Shown here: in pieces, positions 18,366 through 27,999 of the stretch | How the letters are laid out: every line of letters begins with the position of its first letter | Numbering within the stretch: position 1 is the stretch's first letter | NCBI GenBank assembly: GCA_963801055.1 | Contig: CAWDDE010000002.1 | Location: 1 to 64,000 of the forward strand | DNA from: DASUPK01 sp963801055 | GTDB taxonomy: Bacteria; Actinomycetota; Thermoleophilia; Solirubrobacterales; 70-9 | DNA: 64,000 nt | Reading direction: 5' to 3' | Position numbers and translations under genes: made by a program | Notes under the pieces: model-generated | Database searches by the model: none | What the model was told of the DNA's origin: nothing | The model's input: the letters and a program-made list of their open reading frames with translations, nothing else

Positions 18366-19810
18366 CTCCCGCTCCGCAGCTCGGCGCGCCTGATCTTCCC
18401 GCTCGGGGTCTTGGGGAGCTCGTCGGCGAACTCGACGATGCGCGGGTACTTGTAGGGGGCGGTCACCCGCCTGACGTGCTCCTGTAGCTCGACGGCGAGC
18501 TCGTCGGAGGGATCGCCATCGGCTAGCACCACGATCGCCCGAACCACGGAGCCCCTCTCCTCGTCCGGAGCCGAAACCGCGGCCGCCTCGGCGACCGCGG
18601 GATGGGAGACGAGGACGGACTCGACCTCGAAGGGGCCGACTCGGTAGCCGGCCGTGATGATGATGTCGTCGTCTCGGCCTTCGAACCAGAGGTAGCCGTC
18701 CTCGTCCTGGCGGACGTGATCACCGGTCGGCCACCACTCGCCGTCGAAGGGGTCCTCACCCAGGTAGTGGCTGAAGAAGCTGGGCACGGTCTCCGGCCGC
18801 ACCTGGAGCTCGCCGTCGACCACCCGCGTCTCCACCCCGGGTAACGGCCGACCCATCGAGCCGTCGCGGCTCGGGTCGTCCTCGCCGGGCCGCATCCCGC
18901 TGATCGCGCCGGTCTCGGTCTGGCCGTAGCCGTCGCCGATGCCGATCCCGACCCGCTCACGGAAGACCCTGATCACCTCCGGGTTGAGCGGCTCTCCGGC
19001 CGCGACCATTCGTCGCAGCGACCGAATCGGGCTCAGCTCGGCCCGCTTGGCGAGCATTCGGTACTCGGTCGGTGCCTGGCAGAGGACGTTGACTCCCTCC
19101 CGCTCGATGGTCTCCAGGCGCTGGATGGGGTCGAAGCGCGCATCGTGGAGCAGGGCCGCCGCGCCCGCCAGCCAGGGGGCGATGAAGACGTTGCGGGTCG
19201 ACTTCGACCAGCCTGGCGCGGCCGTGCACCAGGCGAGCTCGCGATCGGTGGCTCCGAACCAATACTCGGCTTGCAGGCGCTGACCGAGGAGGTAGCGCTG
19301 CGGATAGACCACACCGCGGGGATCGCCGGTTGTGCCCGAGGTGAAGATGATGACCGCGGGGTCCTCGTCGCCCAGGTCCGCCACGTCGGCGGGCGTCTCC
19401 TGGGGCAGGTCCTCATCGAGTGCCGCGGCGACGTCCGTCAGCGTCATTGCCTGCACGCCCGCGGGCAGCTCGCCGAAAAGCTCCTCCTGGCCGATGCAGA
19501 GCTTGGGATTCGCCGCCGCAATCCTCAGCGCAAGGTCCTTGCGGCGGAGCTGCGGGTGGCAAGGCATCGCCACTGCACCCATCCGGAAGCAGGCAAGCAT
19601 CGCCAGCACCCATTCGATCCGGCTGCCGATCAGCGTCATCACCGCGTCGCCGCGCTCGACGCCGCGCGCCGCCATCCCGCCCGAGAGCCCGGCGCTACGG
19701 GCTATCAGCTCCCCGAAGTGCCACTCCCGGCGGTTCCCCGCTTCGTCGATCGCGACGATCCCGAGCCGCGAGGCGGGAGCGCGCTCCATCACCTCCTCGA
19801 TGAAGTTCAC
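18362..19810 (-). CDS. AMP-binding acyl-CoA synthetase
   Basis: About 482 residues from the GTG at 19810 (MNFIEEVMERAPASRLGIV); an ATG at 19855 would add 15 residues with poor family fit. ANL-superfamily motifs are FTSGTTGDPRGVVYP (P-loop), YGQTETG, WWPTGDHVRQDEDGYLWFEG (hinge) and the catalytic lysine in PKTPSGKIRR. It activates a carboxylic acid to its CoA thioester through an acyl-AMP. It lies between the ferredoxin-like gene and MFS gene of the same strand, overlapping the latter. The chain length of the acid is not evident. Confidence 0.88.
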   Translation of the reverse strand: MNFIEEVMERAPASRLGIVAIDEAGNRREWHFGELIARSAGLSGGMAARGVERGDAVMTLIGSRIEWVLAMLACFRMGAVAMPCHPQLRRKDLALRIAAANPKLCIGQEELFGELPAGVQAMTLTDVAAALDEDLPQETPADVADLGDEDPAVIIFTSGTTGDPRGVVYPQRYLLGQRLQAEYWFGATDRELAWCTAAPGWSKSTRNVFIAPWLAGAAALLHDARFDPIQRLETIEREGVNVLCQAPTEYRMLAKRAELSPIRSLRRMVAAGEPLNPEVIRVFRERVGIGIGDGYGQTETGAISGMRPGEDDPSRDGSMGRPLPGVETRVVDGELQVRPETVPSFFSHYLGEDPFDGEWWPTGDHVRQDEDGYLWFEGRDDDIIITAGYRVGPFEVESVLVSHPAVAEAAAVSAPDEERGSVVRAIVVLADGDPSDELAVELQEHVRRVTAPYKYPRIVEFADELPKTPSGKIRRAELRSGR

Positions 19811-19921
19811 ACGCCTAGTCTGCCGGGCGACCGGCGACCTTGGCCCGCCGTGCACCCCATAGCATTCCCTAGCGCTGGCGGAGTCGCGGCCCGGATCAAC
19901 GCGGCCTGGGCCTGGGGCTGC

Positions 19922-20182
19922 TTACCGCCGCAGCTCGGTGCCGTCGTAGAGCTTCTTGACGACGACCCCGCCGGGTGGGGCGGCCTCGACGCAGAGGTTG
20001 CAGAGGACGCATTCGTCAAGGTGCTCGCGGACGATTGCGACCGTGTCGTCGTCTTCATGGACGTCGAAGATGTCCACCGGGCAGACTTCCTCGAGCTTGG
20101 CGGCGATCTCGGCGTCGTTCTGGACCTCGTCGGAGACCTCTACATCGATGAAGATCCCCTGCAACTCATGGGTTTCTGCCAT
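19922..20182 (-). CDS. Ferredoxin-like protein with rearranged cysteine order
   Basis: 86 residues. Four cysteines are present: one in EVCPVDIFD and three in CVLCNLC. In ordinary 4Fe-4S ferredoxins CxxCxxC comes first and the CP cysteine later; here CP precedes CxxCxxC. That still gives enough ligands for one cluster. The ATG overlaps the sucD stop (TGATG), so it is translationally coupled to a succinyl-CoA-synthetase-like pair, an unexpected partner. It may deliver electrons for a CoA-linked 2-oxoacid reaction (inference). Confidence 0.7.
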   Translation of the reverse strand: MAETHELQGIFIDVEVSDEVQNDAEIAAKLEEVCPVDIFDVHEDDDTVAIVREHLDECVLCNLCVEAAPPGGVVVKKLYDGTELRR

Positions 20183-21132
20183 CAGACTCCACCCCTGTCA
20201 CTGGCGCTCGCAGGCTCGCGCTCAGCCCCCAGCTTGTCCTTGACGGCCGCGGGAATCTCGTCGATGCGCTCGACCACCGGGATGCCTGCTCCCTGGAGCC
20301 GGGCGATCTTCTGGGTGGCCGAGTCCTCGGCACCCTCGACGATCGTGCCGGCGTGGCCGAAGCTCATCCCCTTCATCTCCTCGTCGTCCATGAACTTGCC
20401 GGCCATGAAGGCGACGATCGGCAGGCGCGAGCCTGCCTGCTCGCGCCAGTCGACGAGCTCGGCCTCCATGCGACCGCCGGGCTCGGTGTAGATCACGATC
20501 GCCTCGGTCTGATCGTCCTCTTCGAAGAGGGGCATGAGCTCGGCGTAGGTCGAGCCGATGATCGCGTCGCCCCCGATCGAGACCGCGGTGGAGACCCCGA
20601 AGCCCGCGGCGGTCAGGGTCGAGGAGATCTCGGTGGTCATCCCGCCGGAGCGCGACATCACCCCGATCGAGCCCGGTTCGTACGCCTTGGCGGCGTCCTT
20701 GGCCGGGCCGCCGATTCCGCCCATCTTGCAGACACCTGGGGCGATCACCCCGAGGCAGTTCGGGCCGATGATCCGCGCGCGACGGAAGCTGGCCAGCTCG
20801 ACCATCTGGGCGACGTCGCGGCGCGGGATGCGCTCGGTGACGACGACGATCAGCTTGATTCCGTTCTCGATCGCCTCGAAGACTGCGTCCTTGGTGAAGG
20901 CGGGGGGGACGGTGACGACGGAGCCGTCGATCGGCCCGCCGTGGTTCTCGACCGTCTGTTGGACGGTGTCGAAGACGGGGACGCCGTGGACGTCGCGGCC
21001 CTTGCGGCCGGGAGTGACGCCGCCCACCACCTTTGCGCCATAGTCCAGGCACTCCTTGGTCAGGTTGACCGCCTCGCGCCCAGTGATCCCCTGGACGATG
21101 AAGGTGAAGTCCTCGCTCAAGAGGATGCTCAT
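20182..21132 (-). CDS. sucD: Succinate-CoA ligase alpha subunit (or related acid-CoA ligase)
   Basis: 316 residues from ATG 21132; an upstream in-frame start would only add an unrelated tail. It has the CoA-binding Rossmann segment (FIVQGITGREAVNLTKECLDYGAKVVGG, here as FIVQGITGREA), VVTERIPRRD, IIGPNCLGVI, and the phosphohistidine loop SFGHAGTIVEG. Together with SucC it makes succinate plus ATP from succinyl-CoA in the TCA cycle, or the reverse. Malate-CoA ligases look alike, so the substrate is not certain. The ATG overlaps the sucC stop by 4 bp. Confidence 0.88.
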   Translation of the reverse strand: MSILLSEDFTFIVQGITGREAVNLTKECLDYGAKVVGGVTPGRKGRDVHGVPVFDTVQQTVENHGGPIDGSVVTVPPAFTKDAVFEAIENGIKLIVVVTERIPRRDVAQMVELASFRRARIIGPNCLGVIAPGVCKMGGIGGPAKDAAKAYEPGSIGVMSRSGGMTTEISSTLTAAGFGVSTAVSIGGDAIIGSTYAELMPLFEEDDQTEAIVIYTEPGGRMEAELVDWREQAGSRLPIVAFMAGKFMDDEEMKGMSFGHAGTIVEGAEDSATQKIARLQGAGIPVVERIDEIPAAVKDKLGAEREPASASDRGGV

Positions 21133-22343
21133 GCTGGCGCTCCCTGGACCTTGTCGACCGCCTCGCCGGCCGCCTCCCACATCGAGGTGGAGCGGTCCTT
21201 GAACTCGACGCCGTACTTGTTGAGAATCTTCGCTCCCTCCTCCTCCCAGGCACCCGGGATCCGGAAGACGGTGATCGTCTCGGCCGGGTCCTTGCCGAGC
21301 TCGAGACAGGCCTTGATCACGCCACGGGCGACGATGTCGACTCGCGTGTTGGAGACGATCGACATCATCACCGCGATCTTCTCGACGCCGTCCTTGTTCA
21401 AGACCTCCTTGGCGAGTCCGCAGGACTTGGCGACCGAGGGGTTGCCGCCGATCTCGGCGTAGTTGGCCGGCTTGCCGCCCTGGCTGCGGACCGCGTCGGT
21501 GAGGGTGAGGGAGCCCCCGCCGGCGCCAATTACGAGCCCGAGGTTGCCGGTGAAGCCGTGGTCCTTGCCCTGGATGACGCCGCGGTGGTCTGCCTCGTCG
21601 ATGGCTTTGACGTTGCGCTCGAACAAGGACGGCTCGTAGAGCTCGCGGGGCTCCTCGAGATCGACGCCGATCTCCCTGAGCGTCATCTGCTGGCGTCCGA
21701 CGGCCTCGTCCTCCATCTCCGTGTGGGCGTCGAGGGCGACAAAGGAGCCGTCGGTGAGGCGCGCCAGCGGGTTGATCTCGGCCAGGGTCATGTCGTAGTC
21801 GCGCTGCAGCTGGGCGAGGCGCGCGAGCACCGGGGTGGCGCGGGTGAGCTCGCGGCCCGTCATCCCGACGGAGGCGACCACCTGCTTGGCGCGGAAGTCG
21901 GGGATCGGGAGGAGATTCGAGAGATGGCCGCGCCCGACGTGGTCGGGATGCCTCTGGGCGACCTCCTCGATGTCGATCCCGCCCATGTCCGAGAAGAGCA
22001 TCATCGGCCGCTTGGCGCGGCCATCCCAGAGCACCGCGGCGTAGTACTCCTGCTCGACCTCGGCCTTCGGGTCGACGAGGACGCCGACCGGCATGTGGCC
22101 GTTGATCTCGAGCTTCAGGATTTCCTCCGCGTGGGCCTCTGCCTCCTCGGGCGTGTCCGCGAACTTGACGCCGCCGGCCTTCATCCGGCCGCCGGTCAGC
22201 ACCTGGGACTTGATCACCGTCGGGCCGCCGATCCGCTCGGCGGCCTCGCGGGCCTCGGCGGCGGTCTTGCAGAAGCCGTACTCGGTGACCGGGATCCCGG
22301 CCCGCTCGACTATCCGCCGGCTTTCGAACTCGTAGAAGCGCAT
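21129..22343 (-). CDS. sucC: Succinate-CoA ligase beta subunit (or related acid-CoA ligase)
   Basis: 404 residues opening MRFYEFESRRIVERAGIPV, with an ATP-grasp fold: VIKSQVLTGGRMKAGGVKF, the nucleotide region DMTLAEINPLARLTDG and the C-terminal GGGSLTLTDAVRSQGGKPAN plus NPSVAK. It is the first gene of a probable six-gene minus-strand operon (sucC, sucD, ferredoxin-like, acyl-CoA synthetase, MFS, aminotransferase). A 152-bp gap separates it from the divergent secreted-protein gene and should hold its promoter. Confidence 0.9.
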   Translation of the reverse strand: MRFYEFESRRIVERAGIPVTEYGFCKTAAEAREAAERIGGPTVIKSQVLTGGRMKAGGVKFADTPEEAEAHAEEILKLEINGHMPVGVLVDPKAEVEQEYYAAVLWDGRAKRPMMLFSDMGGIDIEEVAQRHPDHVGRGHLSNLLPIPDFRAKQVVASVGMTGRELTRATPVLARLAQLQRDYDMTLAEINPLARLTDGSFVALDAHTEMEDEAVGRQQMTLREIGVDLEEPRELYEPSLFERNVKAIDEADHRGVIQGKDHGFTGNLGLVIGAGGGSLTLTDAVRSQGGKPANYAEIGGNPSVAKSCGLAKEVLNKDGVEKIAVMMSIVSNTRVDIVARGVIKACLELGKDPAETITVFRIPGAWEEEGAKILNKYGVEFKDRSTSMWEAAGEAVDKVQGAPA

Positions 22344-22495
22344 GGGTGCTCGCCCCAGGGGCGGGCGGGAACAGTACAAAGCCGCCGCCAGCGGCGATGC
22401 GCTCCGGAGACTGGCCTGAGGCGCCGGTCCGTTATAGGGTCGATGTGCCGGGCCAGTGGCCCGGCGCAATTGTCTCGGCTAGCCAAGGAGGAGTT

Positions 22496-23092
22496 ATGCG
22501 CAAGAAGCTGGGAGGGATTCCGGCCACGGTGATCGCGGTGATCGCGCTCTTCGTCGCTCTGGGCGGCGGCTACGCGATCGGAGCCGGGTTCATCGGCACC
22601 GGGGATCTCAAGAAACAGGCTGTGACGAACAAGAAGATCAAGAAGCAGACGATCAAGGCCAACAGGGTCGCCCCGAACACGCTGACCGGCGACCAGATCA
22701 ATGAGGCGAGCCTGAGCGGCGCCGGGACCGCCCAGGCAATCAGACAAGACACGGTGACCCCGGTGCCTGCGACGTCCGGGACGACCACGGTCTTGACGCT
22801 GTCGGTGCCCGCCGGCAGCTACGTGCTCAACTCGAAGGCGGTGCTCGCCAAGGGCGGAAACCAATCGCAGGTCCAGTGCTTCCTGGTCGCCGGAGGCGAC
22901 CAGGACAGGTCACTCGAGGCCGTCAACGCGACGAACAACACCACGATCGTGAACCTGCTGGTGCACACGTTCACGAGCAGCGGCACGGTGACTCTTGGGT
23001 GTGACAACCCGGATACCGCGCCGCTCTTCGTCACGAACAAGGTGATCACCGCAACACCCGTCGGGGCAATCAACAGCTCGACGCTTCCGTAG
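22496..23092 (+). CDS. Secreted protein of the IALFVALGGGYA family
   Basis: 198 residues; AAGGAGGAG precedes the ATG. The N-terminal export segment VIAVIALFVALGGGYAIGAG is followed by a lysine-rich repeat-like stretch (LKKQAVTNKKIKKQTIKANR) with GTGDLKKQAV and KANRVAPNTLTGDQI modules and a beta-rich C-terminal half (TTVLTLSVPAGSYVLNSKAVL). Proteins with this opening are abundant in Thermoleophilia genomes. Probably surface or extracellular; no catalytic motif is visible and no function is assigned. Confidence 0.75.
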   Translation: MRKKLGGIPATVIAVIALFVALGGGYAIGAGFIGTGDLKKQAVTNKKIKKQTIKANRVAPNTLTGDQINEASLSGAGTAQAIRQDTVTPVPATSGTTTVLTLSVPAGSYVLNSKAVLAKGGNQSQVQCFLVAGGDQDRSLEAVNATNNTTIVNLLVHTFTSSGTVTLGCDNPDTAPLFVTNKVITATPVGAINSSTLP

Positions 23093-23103
23093 AGGCGGGC
23101 GCG

Positions 23104-23133
23104 CCGGGGACCGGGCGACGTCCCGGTCCCCGG
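23104..23133. terminator. Strong hairpin between convergent genes
   Basis: A 12-bp perfect stem CCGGGGACCGGG/CCCGGTCCCCGG with loop CGACGT, 12 bp after the secreted-protein stop and 15 bp before the MFS stop. No T-run follows, but the stem is long enough to act on both strands. Confidence 0.65.
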
Positions 23134-23147
23134 CCGCCGCCGAGGCG

Positions 23148-24620
23148 CTAAGCCCGCTCGGGCTCGGTGACCGCGCCGGCCGCTCCGGCGCGCTGCGGTC
23201 GCAGCAGCACCAGTGCGGCGATCGCGCCGACCAGGCAGAAGATCGCGCCGACGATGAACTGCAGCTGGAAGCCGTCGGTGGTCGCTACGGCCGCGGCTGT
23301 CCCGGAGCTGACCTCGGAGTGGGTATGGGAGACCGCGATAGTCGTCAGCACCGCGAGCCCCAGCGCTGCGCCGATGAAGCGCGAGGTGTTGAGGACACCC
23401 GAAGCGAGTCCGCTCAGGGCGCGGGGTACCCCTTGGACGGCGACGATCGTGGCCGGCACCAAGGAGAGGCCGAGCCCGAAGGCGCCGAACAGTCCGCCGG
23501 GAAGGACATGGCCCGCGTAGCTCCCTCCTGGCGTGACGCCGGTCAGGAGCAGCTCACCGGCAGCGACCGAGAGCATCCCGGCGGTGAGTGTGAGCCGGGC
23601 GCCGATGCGCCGCGCCAGCCGAGGCGCCAGCGTGGCACCCGCGGCAACGGCGGCCGTCAGCGGAACGAACGCGACCCCGGTGTGCAGCGCGCTGTAGTGA
23701 AGCGTGCCCTGCATGTAGAGCGAGAGGAAGAACCAGAAGCCGAAGATGGCGGCGTAGAGCATGAAGATCACCACGTTCGCCGCCCGGAGGCTGCGCATGC
23801 GAAAGACGCTGAGCGGCATGAGCGGCACGCGCGTGGGATCCCTGGTCAGCGATCCCTGATAGAGCGTGAATGCGGCGAGCAGGACGACTCCCGCCGCCAG
23901 GGGGCCGAGCACCCCAAGCGAGCCCCAGCCGAGCCGGTCGGTGGTGACGATCCCGTAGGTGAGGGCCGTCATGCCGAGGGTGACGAGCACGGCGCCCGGC
24001 AGGTCGAAGTGCCGGTTCTCCGCCTCGCCGCGGCCCTCGGGGACCAGCCTGCCGCTGAACAGCACGATCGCCAGCCCGATCGGCACGTTGATCAGGAAGA
24101 TCGCCGGCCAGCTGAATGCCTCGGTGAGGACGCCTCCCAGCAGCACGCCGGCCGTGGCGCCGACGGCGCCGATCGCACCCCAGATCCCGAGTGCCCGGTT
24201 GCGGGGTGCTCCCTCGTCGAAAGAGGTGGTGATGATCGCGAGCGTCGCGGGGGAGAGGATCGCAGCCCCGATGCCCTGAATCGAGCGCGCGGCGACCAGG
24301 AGGGCGGGGGAGGGGGACAGTGCGCAGAGCAGAGACGCTCCCGAGAAGAGAAGAGTCCCGGCGAAGAACATGCGTCGGCGGCCGAACAGATCCGAGGCGC
24401 GCCCGCCCAGCAGCAGAAAGCCGGCGAAGGTCAGGGTGTAGGAATTCAGGACCCACTGCAGGCCGGTGGCGGAGAAGCCGAGGTCGTCGCGGATCGCCGG
24501 CAATGCGACGTTGACGATCGAGACGTCGAGGATGGTCATGAACTGGCCGAGACAGACGACCAGCAGCAACGCGTTGGAGTTTCGCCTTACGACCCCACGT
24601 GCCGCGGTGACCGGGTTCAC
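23148..24620 (-). CDS. DHA2-family MFS drug exporter, 14 TM
   Basis: About 490 residues. It has 14 hydrophobic segments and the DHA2 signatures: LDVSIVNVALPAI in TM1 (motif D1), GGRASDLFGRRRMFFAG (motif A) and GIGAAILSPATLAIITTSF with motif C-like GAIGAVGATAGVLLGG. Family members pump hydrophobic drugs using the proton gradient. The GTG start at 24620 overlaps the stop of a 45-codon upstream gene (GTGA), so translation is coupled. A divergent ArsR-type regulator and an 18-bp palindrome point to substrate-responsive repression. Confidence 0.9.
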   Translation of the reverse strand: MNPVTAARGVVRRNSNALLLVVCLGQFMTILDVSIVNVALPAIRDDLGFSATGLQWVLNSYTLTFAGFLLLGGRASDLFGRRRMFFAGTLLFSGASLLCALSPSPALLVAARSIQGIGAAILSPATLAIITTSFDEGAPRNRALGIWGAIGAVGATAGVLLGGVLTEAFSWPAIFLINVPIGLAIVLFSGRLVPEGRGEAENRHFDLPGAVLVTLGMTALTYGIVTTDRLGWGSLGVLGPLAAGVVLLAAFTLYQGSLTRDPTRVPLMPLSVFRMRSLRAANVVIFMLYAAIFGFWFFLSLYMQGTLHYSALHTGVAFVPLTAAVAAGATLAPRLARRIGARLTLTAGMLSVAAGELLLTGVTPGGSYAGHVLPGGLFGAFGLGLSLVPATIVAVQGVPRALSGLASGVLNTSRFIGAALGLAVLTTIAVSHTHSEVSSGTAAAVATTDGFQLQFIVGAIFCLVGAIAALVLLRPQRAGAAGAVTEPERA

Positions 24621-24754
24621 TTGCGAACGGCCTCCAGAATGTACGCGGCCTCGACCACGGCGGCGAACCGAGAGGGGCTGGGGCCGCGCTGGTCCCTGCT
24701 CTCGTCGTTCTCGGGGGCAGCGGGGGCGGTTTCGATGTTCTCGTTGTTGGGCAT
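24617..24754 (-). CDS. 45-residue peptide translationally coupled to the MFS exporter
   Basis: Starts ATG 24754 (MPNNENIETAPAAPENDESR), ends FAAVVEAAYILEAVRK, and its TGA overlaps the exporter GTG. It begins 25 bp after the palindromic operator, so it is the first gene of the exporter transcript. The N-terminus is acidic and disordered-looking, the C-terminus an amphipathic helix. It could be a leader that sets exporter translation or a small partner. No homology is claimed. Confidence 0.5.
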   Translation of the reverse strand: MPNNENIETAPAAPENDESRDQRGPSPSRFAAVVEAAYILEAVRK

Positions 24755-24779
24755 GCCTTGCCTTCCTGCCGTTTCGATA

Positions 24780-24797
24780 GTACGATGAGCATCGTAC
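24780..24797. promoter_or_regulatory. Perfect 18-bp palindrome, likely ArsR-family operator
   Basis: GTACGATGAGCATCGTAC: two perfect 8-bp arms around AG, centred between the divergent exporter operon and the ArsR-type gene. A wider inverted repeat TTCGATAG (24773) / CTATCGAA (24812) flanks it symmetrically. Position and form suit an operator that shuts both transcripts. Confidence 0.75.
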
Positions 24798-24807
24798 CAT
24801 AAGTTCG

Positions 24808-25149
24808 GTGACTATCGAACAAGCTAAGCTGATCGGCGTGGAGCTACATCACCCAGAGAGGAGCGAGATCGAGCTGCCGGACGTGCTGCACGCGCTCAGC
24901 GACCCGCACCGGCTGGAGATCGTCCGCCGACTCGCTCAGGACTCCGCGCCGCGCCCCTGCGGGAGCCTGGACTTCGGCGTCACCAAGTCGACGATGACGC
25001 ATCACTTCCGGACGCTTCGGGAAGCGGGAGTGATCCGGCAGGAGCGCCAGGGCACGACGAAGCTCACCACGCTCCGCCGGGAAGATCTCGATGCTCGCTT
25101 CCCGGGCCTGCTGGACGCGGTACTGAGCTCGAAGCCCGTTCCCGCCTGA
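24808..25149 (+). CDS. ArsR/SmtB-type winged-helix transcriptional regulator
   Basis: 113 residues from GTG 24808. The winged helix spans about residues 24-100: LPDVLHALSDPHRLEIVRRL, then FGVTKSTMTHHFRTLREAGV as recognition helix and IRQERQGTTKLTTLRREDL as wing. There is one cysteine (PRPCGSLD), so the classic metal-binding CxC is absent and it may sense organic ligands or another signal. It is divergent from the MFS exporter across the palindrome, so it likely represses both. Confidence 0.85.
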   Translation: MTIEQAKLIGVELHHPERSEIELPDVLHALSDPHRLEIVRRLAQDSAPRPCGSLDFGVTKSTMTHHFRTLREAGVIRQERQGTTKLTTLRREDLDARFPGLLDAVLSSKPVPA

Positions 25150-25195
25150 GAATCAGTCGCGCCTGGGCGACGTTCTGCCTAGGCTCACGGACCCG

Positions 25196-25945
25196 ATGGC
25201 AGAGGCGTCCCCCATCTATCCCCAGGTCGTCGTCGGATATTTGGAGAACGAGCGTGGCGAGGACGCGCGCGTGCTGGCGGAGCGAGTCGTCGAGCACGAT
25301 GGCGGCGACCTCAAGGTGGTGCACGTCGAGAAGGGATCCCCCGCGGACGCCCTCCAGGCCCTGGCCGAGAAGGGTGAGGCGGATCTGATCGTCCTTGGCT
25401 CGACGCACCGGGCCCACGTCGGCTCGGTTGCGCCGGGCAGCGTGGCCGAGCACCTGCTCCACGGGGCCAAGTGCCGGCTGATCATCGCGCCGAAGGGCTA
25501 CGCCGAGGCGGATCACTCCGGCGACCAGCTCCGGGTGGCAGCGGTTGGCTTCGACGGGACGGCGGAGTCCTACGCCGCCCTCGACGAGGGGGCCAAGCTG
25601 GCGGCCAAGTTCGGTGCCTCGATCCGCGTGATCGGGGTGGCGACGCCGATGCCCCCGATGGGAGCGGGGGCTGCAGCCCAAGTGGGCGCCGAGGCGGGGC
25701 CGGATTTCCAGACGCAGCTCAACCACGCGGTCGCAGCGCTGGCGCCGGAGCTCCGCGCGCTGCCGGTGTTCGAGCGCGGCGACCCGGTTCAGAAGCTGCT
25801 CGAGGACGCCGAGATCGGCGTCGACCTGCTCGTCCTAGGCTCTCGGGGCTTCGGGCCTGTGATGCGGCTTCTGATCGGCAGCGTCTCCTCGCGTGTCATA
25901 CGCGAGGCCCCATGCCCGGTCCTGGTCGTGCCCCGTCCCGCCTAG
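25196..25945 (+). CDS. Tandem universal stress protein
   Basis: 249 residues with two UspA modules. The first is shortened (VVVGYLENERGEDARVLAER, ADLIVLGSTHRAHVGSVAPG, SVAEHLLHGAKCRLIIAP); the second is complete (VAAVGFDGTAESYAALDEGA, DLLVLGSRGFGPVMRLLIG, SVSSRVIREAPCPVLVVPR). The G-2x-G-9x-G(S/T)-type nucleotide loop is visible in the second copy. Function is inferred from the family: a nucleotide-binding stress or dormancy protein. It follows the ArsR-type gene by 46 bp on the same strand. Confidence 0.87.
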   Translation: MAEASPIYPQVVVGYLENERGEDARVLAERVVEHDGGDLKVVHVEKGSPADALQALAEKGEADLIVLGSTHRAHVGSVAPGSVAEHLLHGAKCRLIIAPKGYAEADHSGDQLRVAAVGFDGTAESYAALDEGAKLAAKFGASIRVIGVATPMPPMGAGAAAQVGAEAGPDFQTQLNHAVAALAPELRALPVFERGDPVQKLLEDAEIGVDLLVLGSRGFGPVMRLLIGSVSSRVIREAPCPVLVVPRPA

Positions 25946-26118
25946 CCCAGCCGCCTGCAAGGTCATTTCGAACGCGCACACGCGGGACACGGAGCCCCTA
26001 CGATCCGTCACAGACTCCCGCAGCCAGAGCGGCCTCGCGGCCGGATGATGTGAGAGCATCTCGCGCCTGGCAGGGCAGGGAGGTCATCAATTCAACCATC
26101 GAGGAGTTGAACGCATCA

Positions 26119-27930
<1,812 letters not shown>

Positions 27931-27999
27931 CAGCCCTTTGCCCTTGGCTGCATGGCCCGTGCGAGCCCGTGCTGCAGCGCGACATAGAATCGAGCTGCT

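Noticed and set aside
23319..24788. 489-codon plus-strand frame opposite the MFS exporter
   Set aside because: Very Arg/Gly/Glu-rich low-complexity product; the opposite strand has clear 14-TM DHA2 motifs.
27931..27953. Possible terminator CAGCC/GGCTG after pckG
   Set aside because: Stem only 5 bp with a 10-base loop and no T-run.
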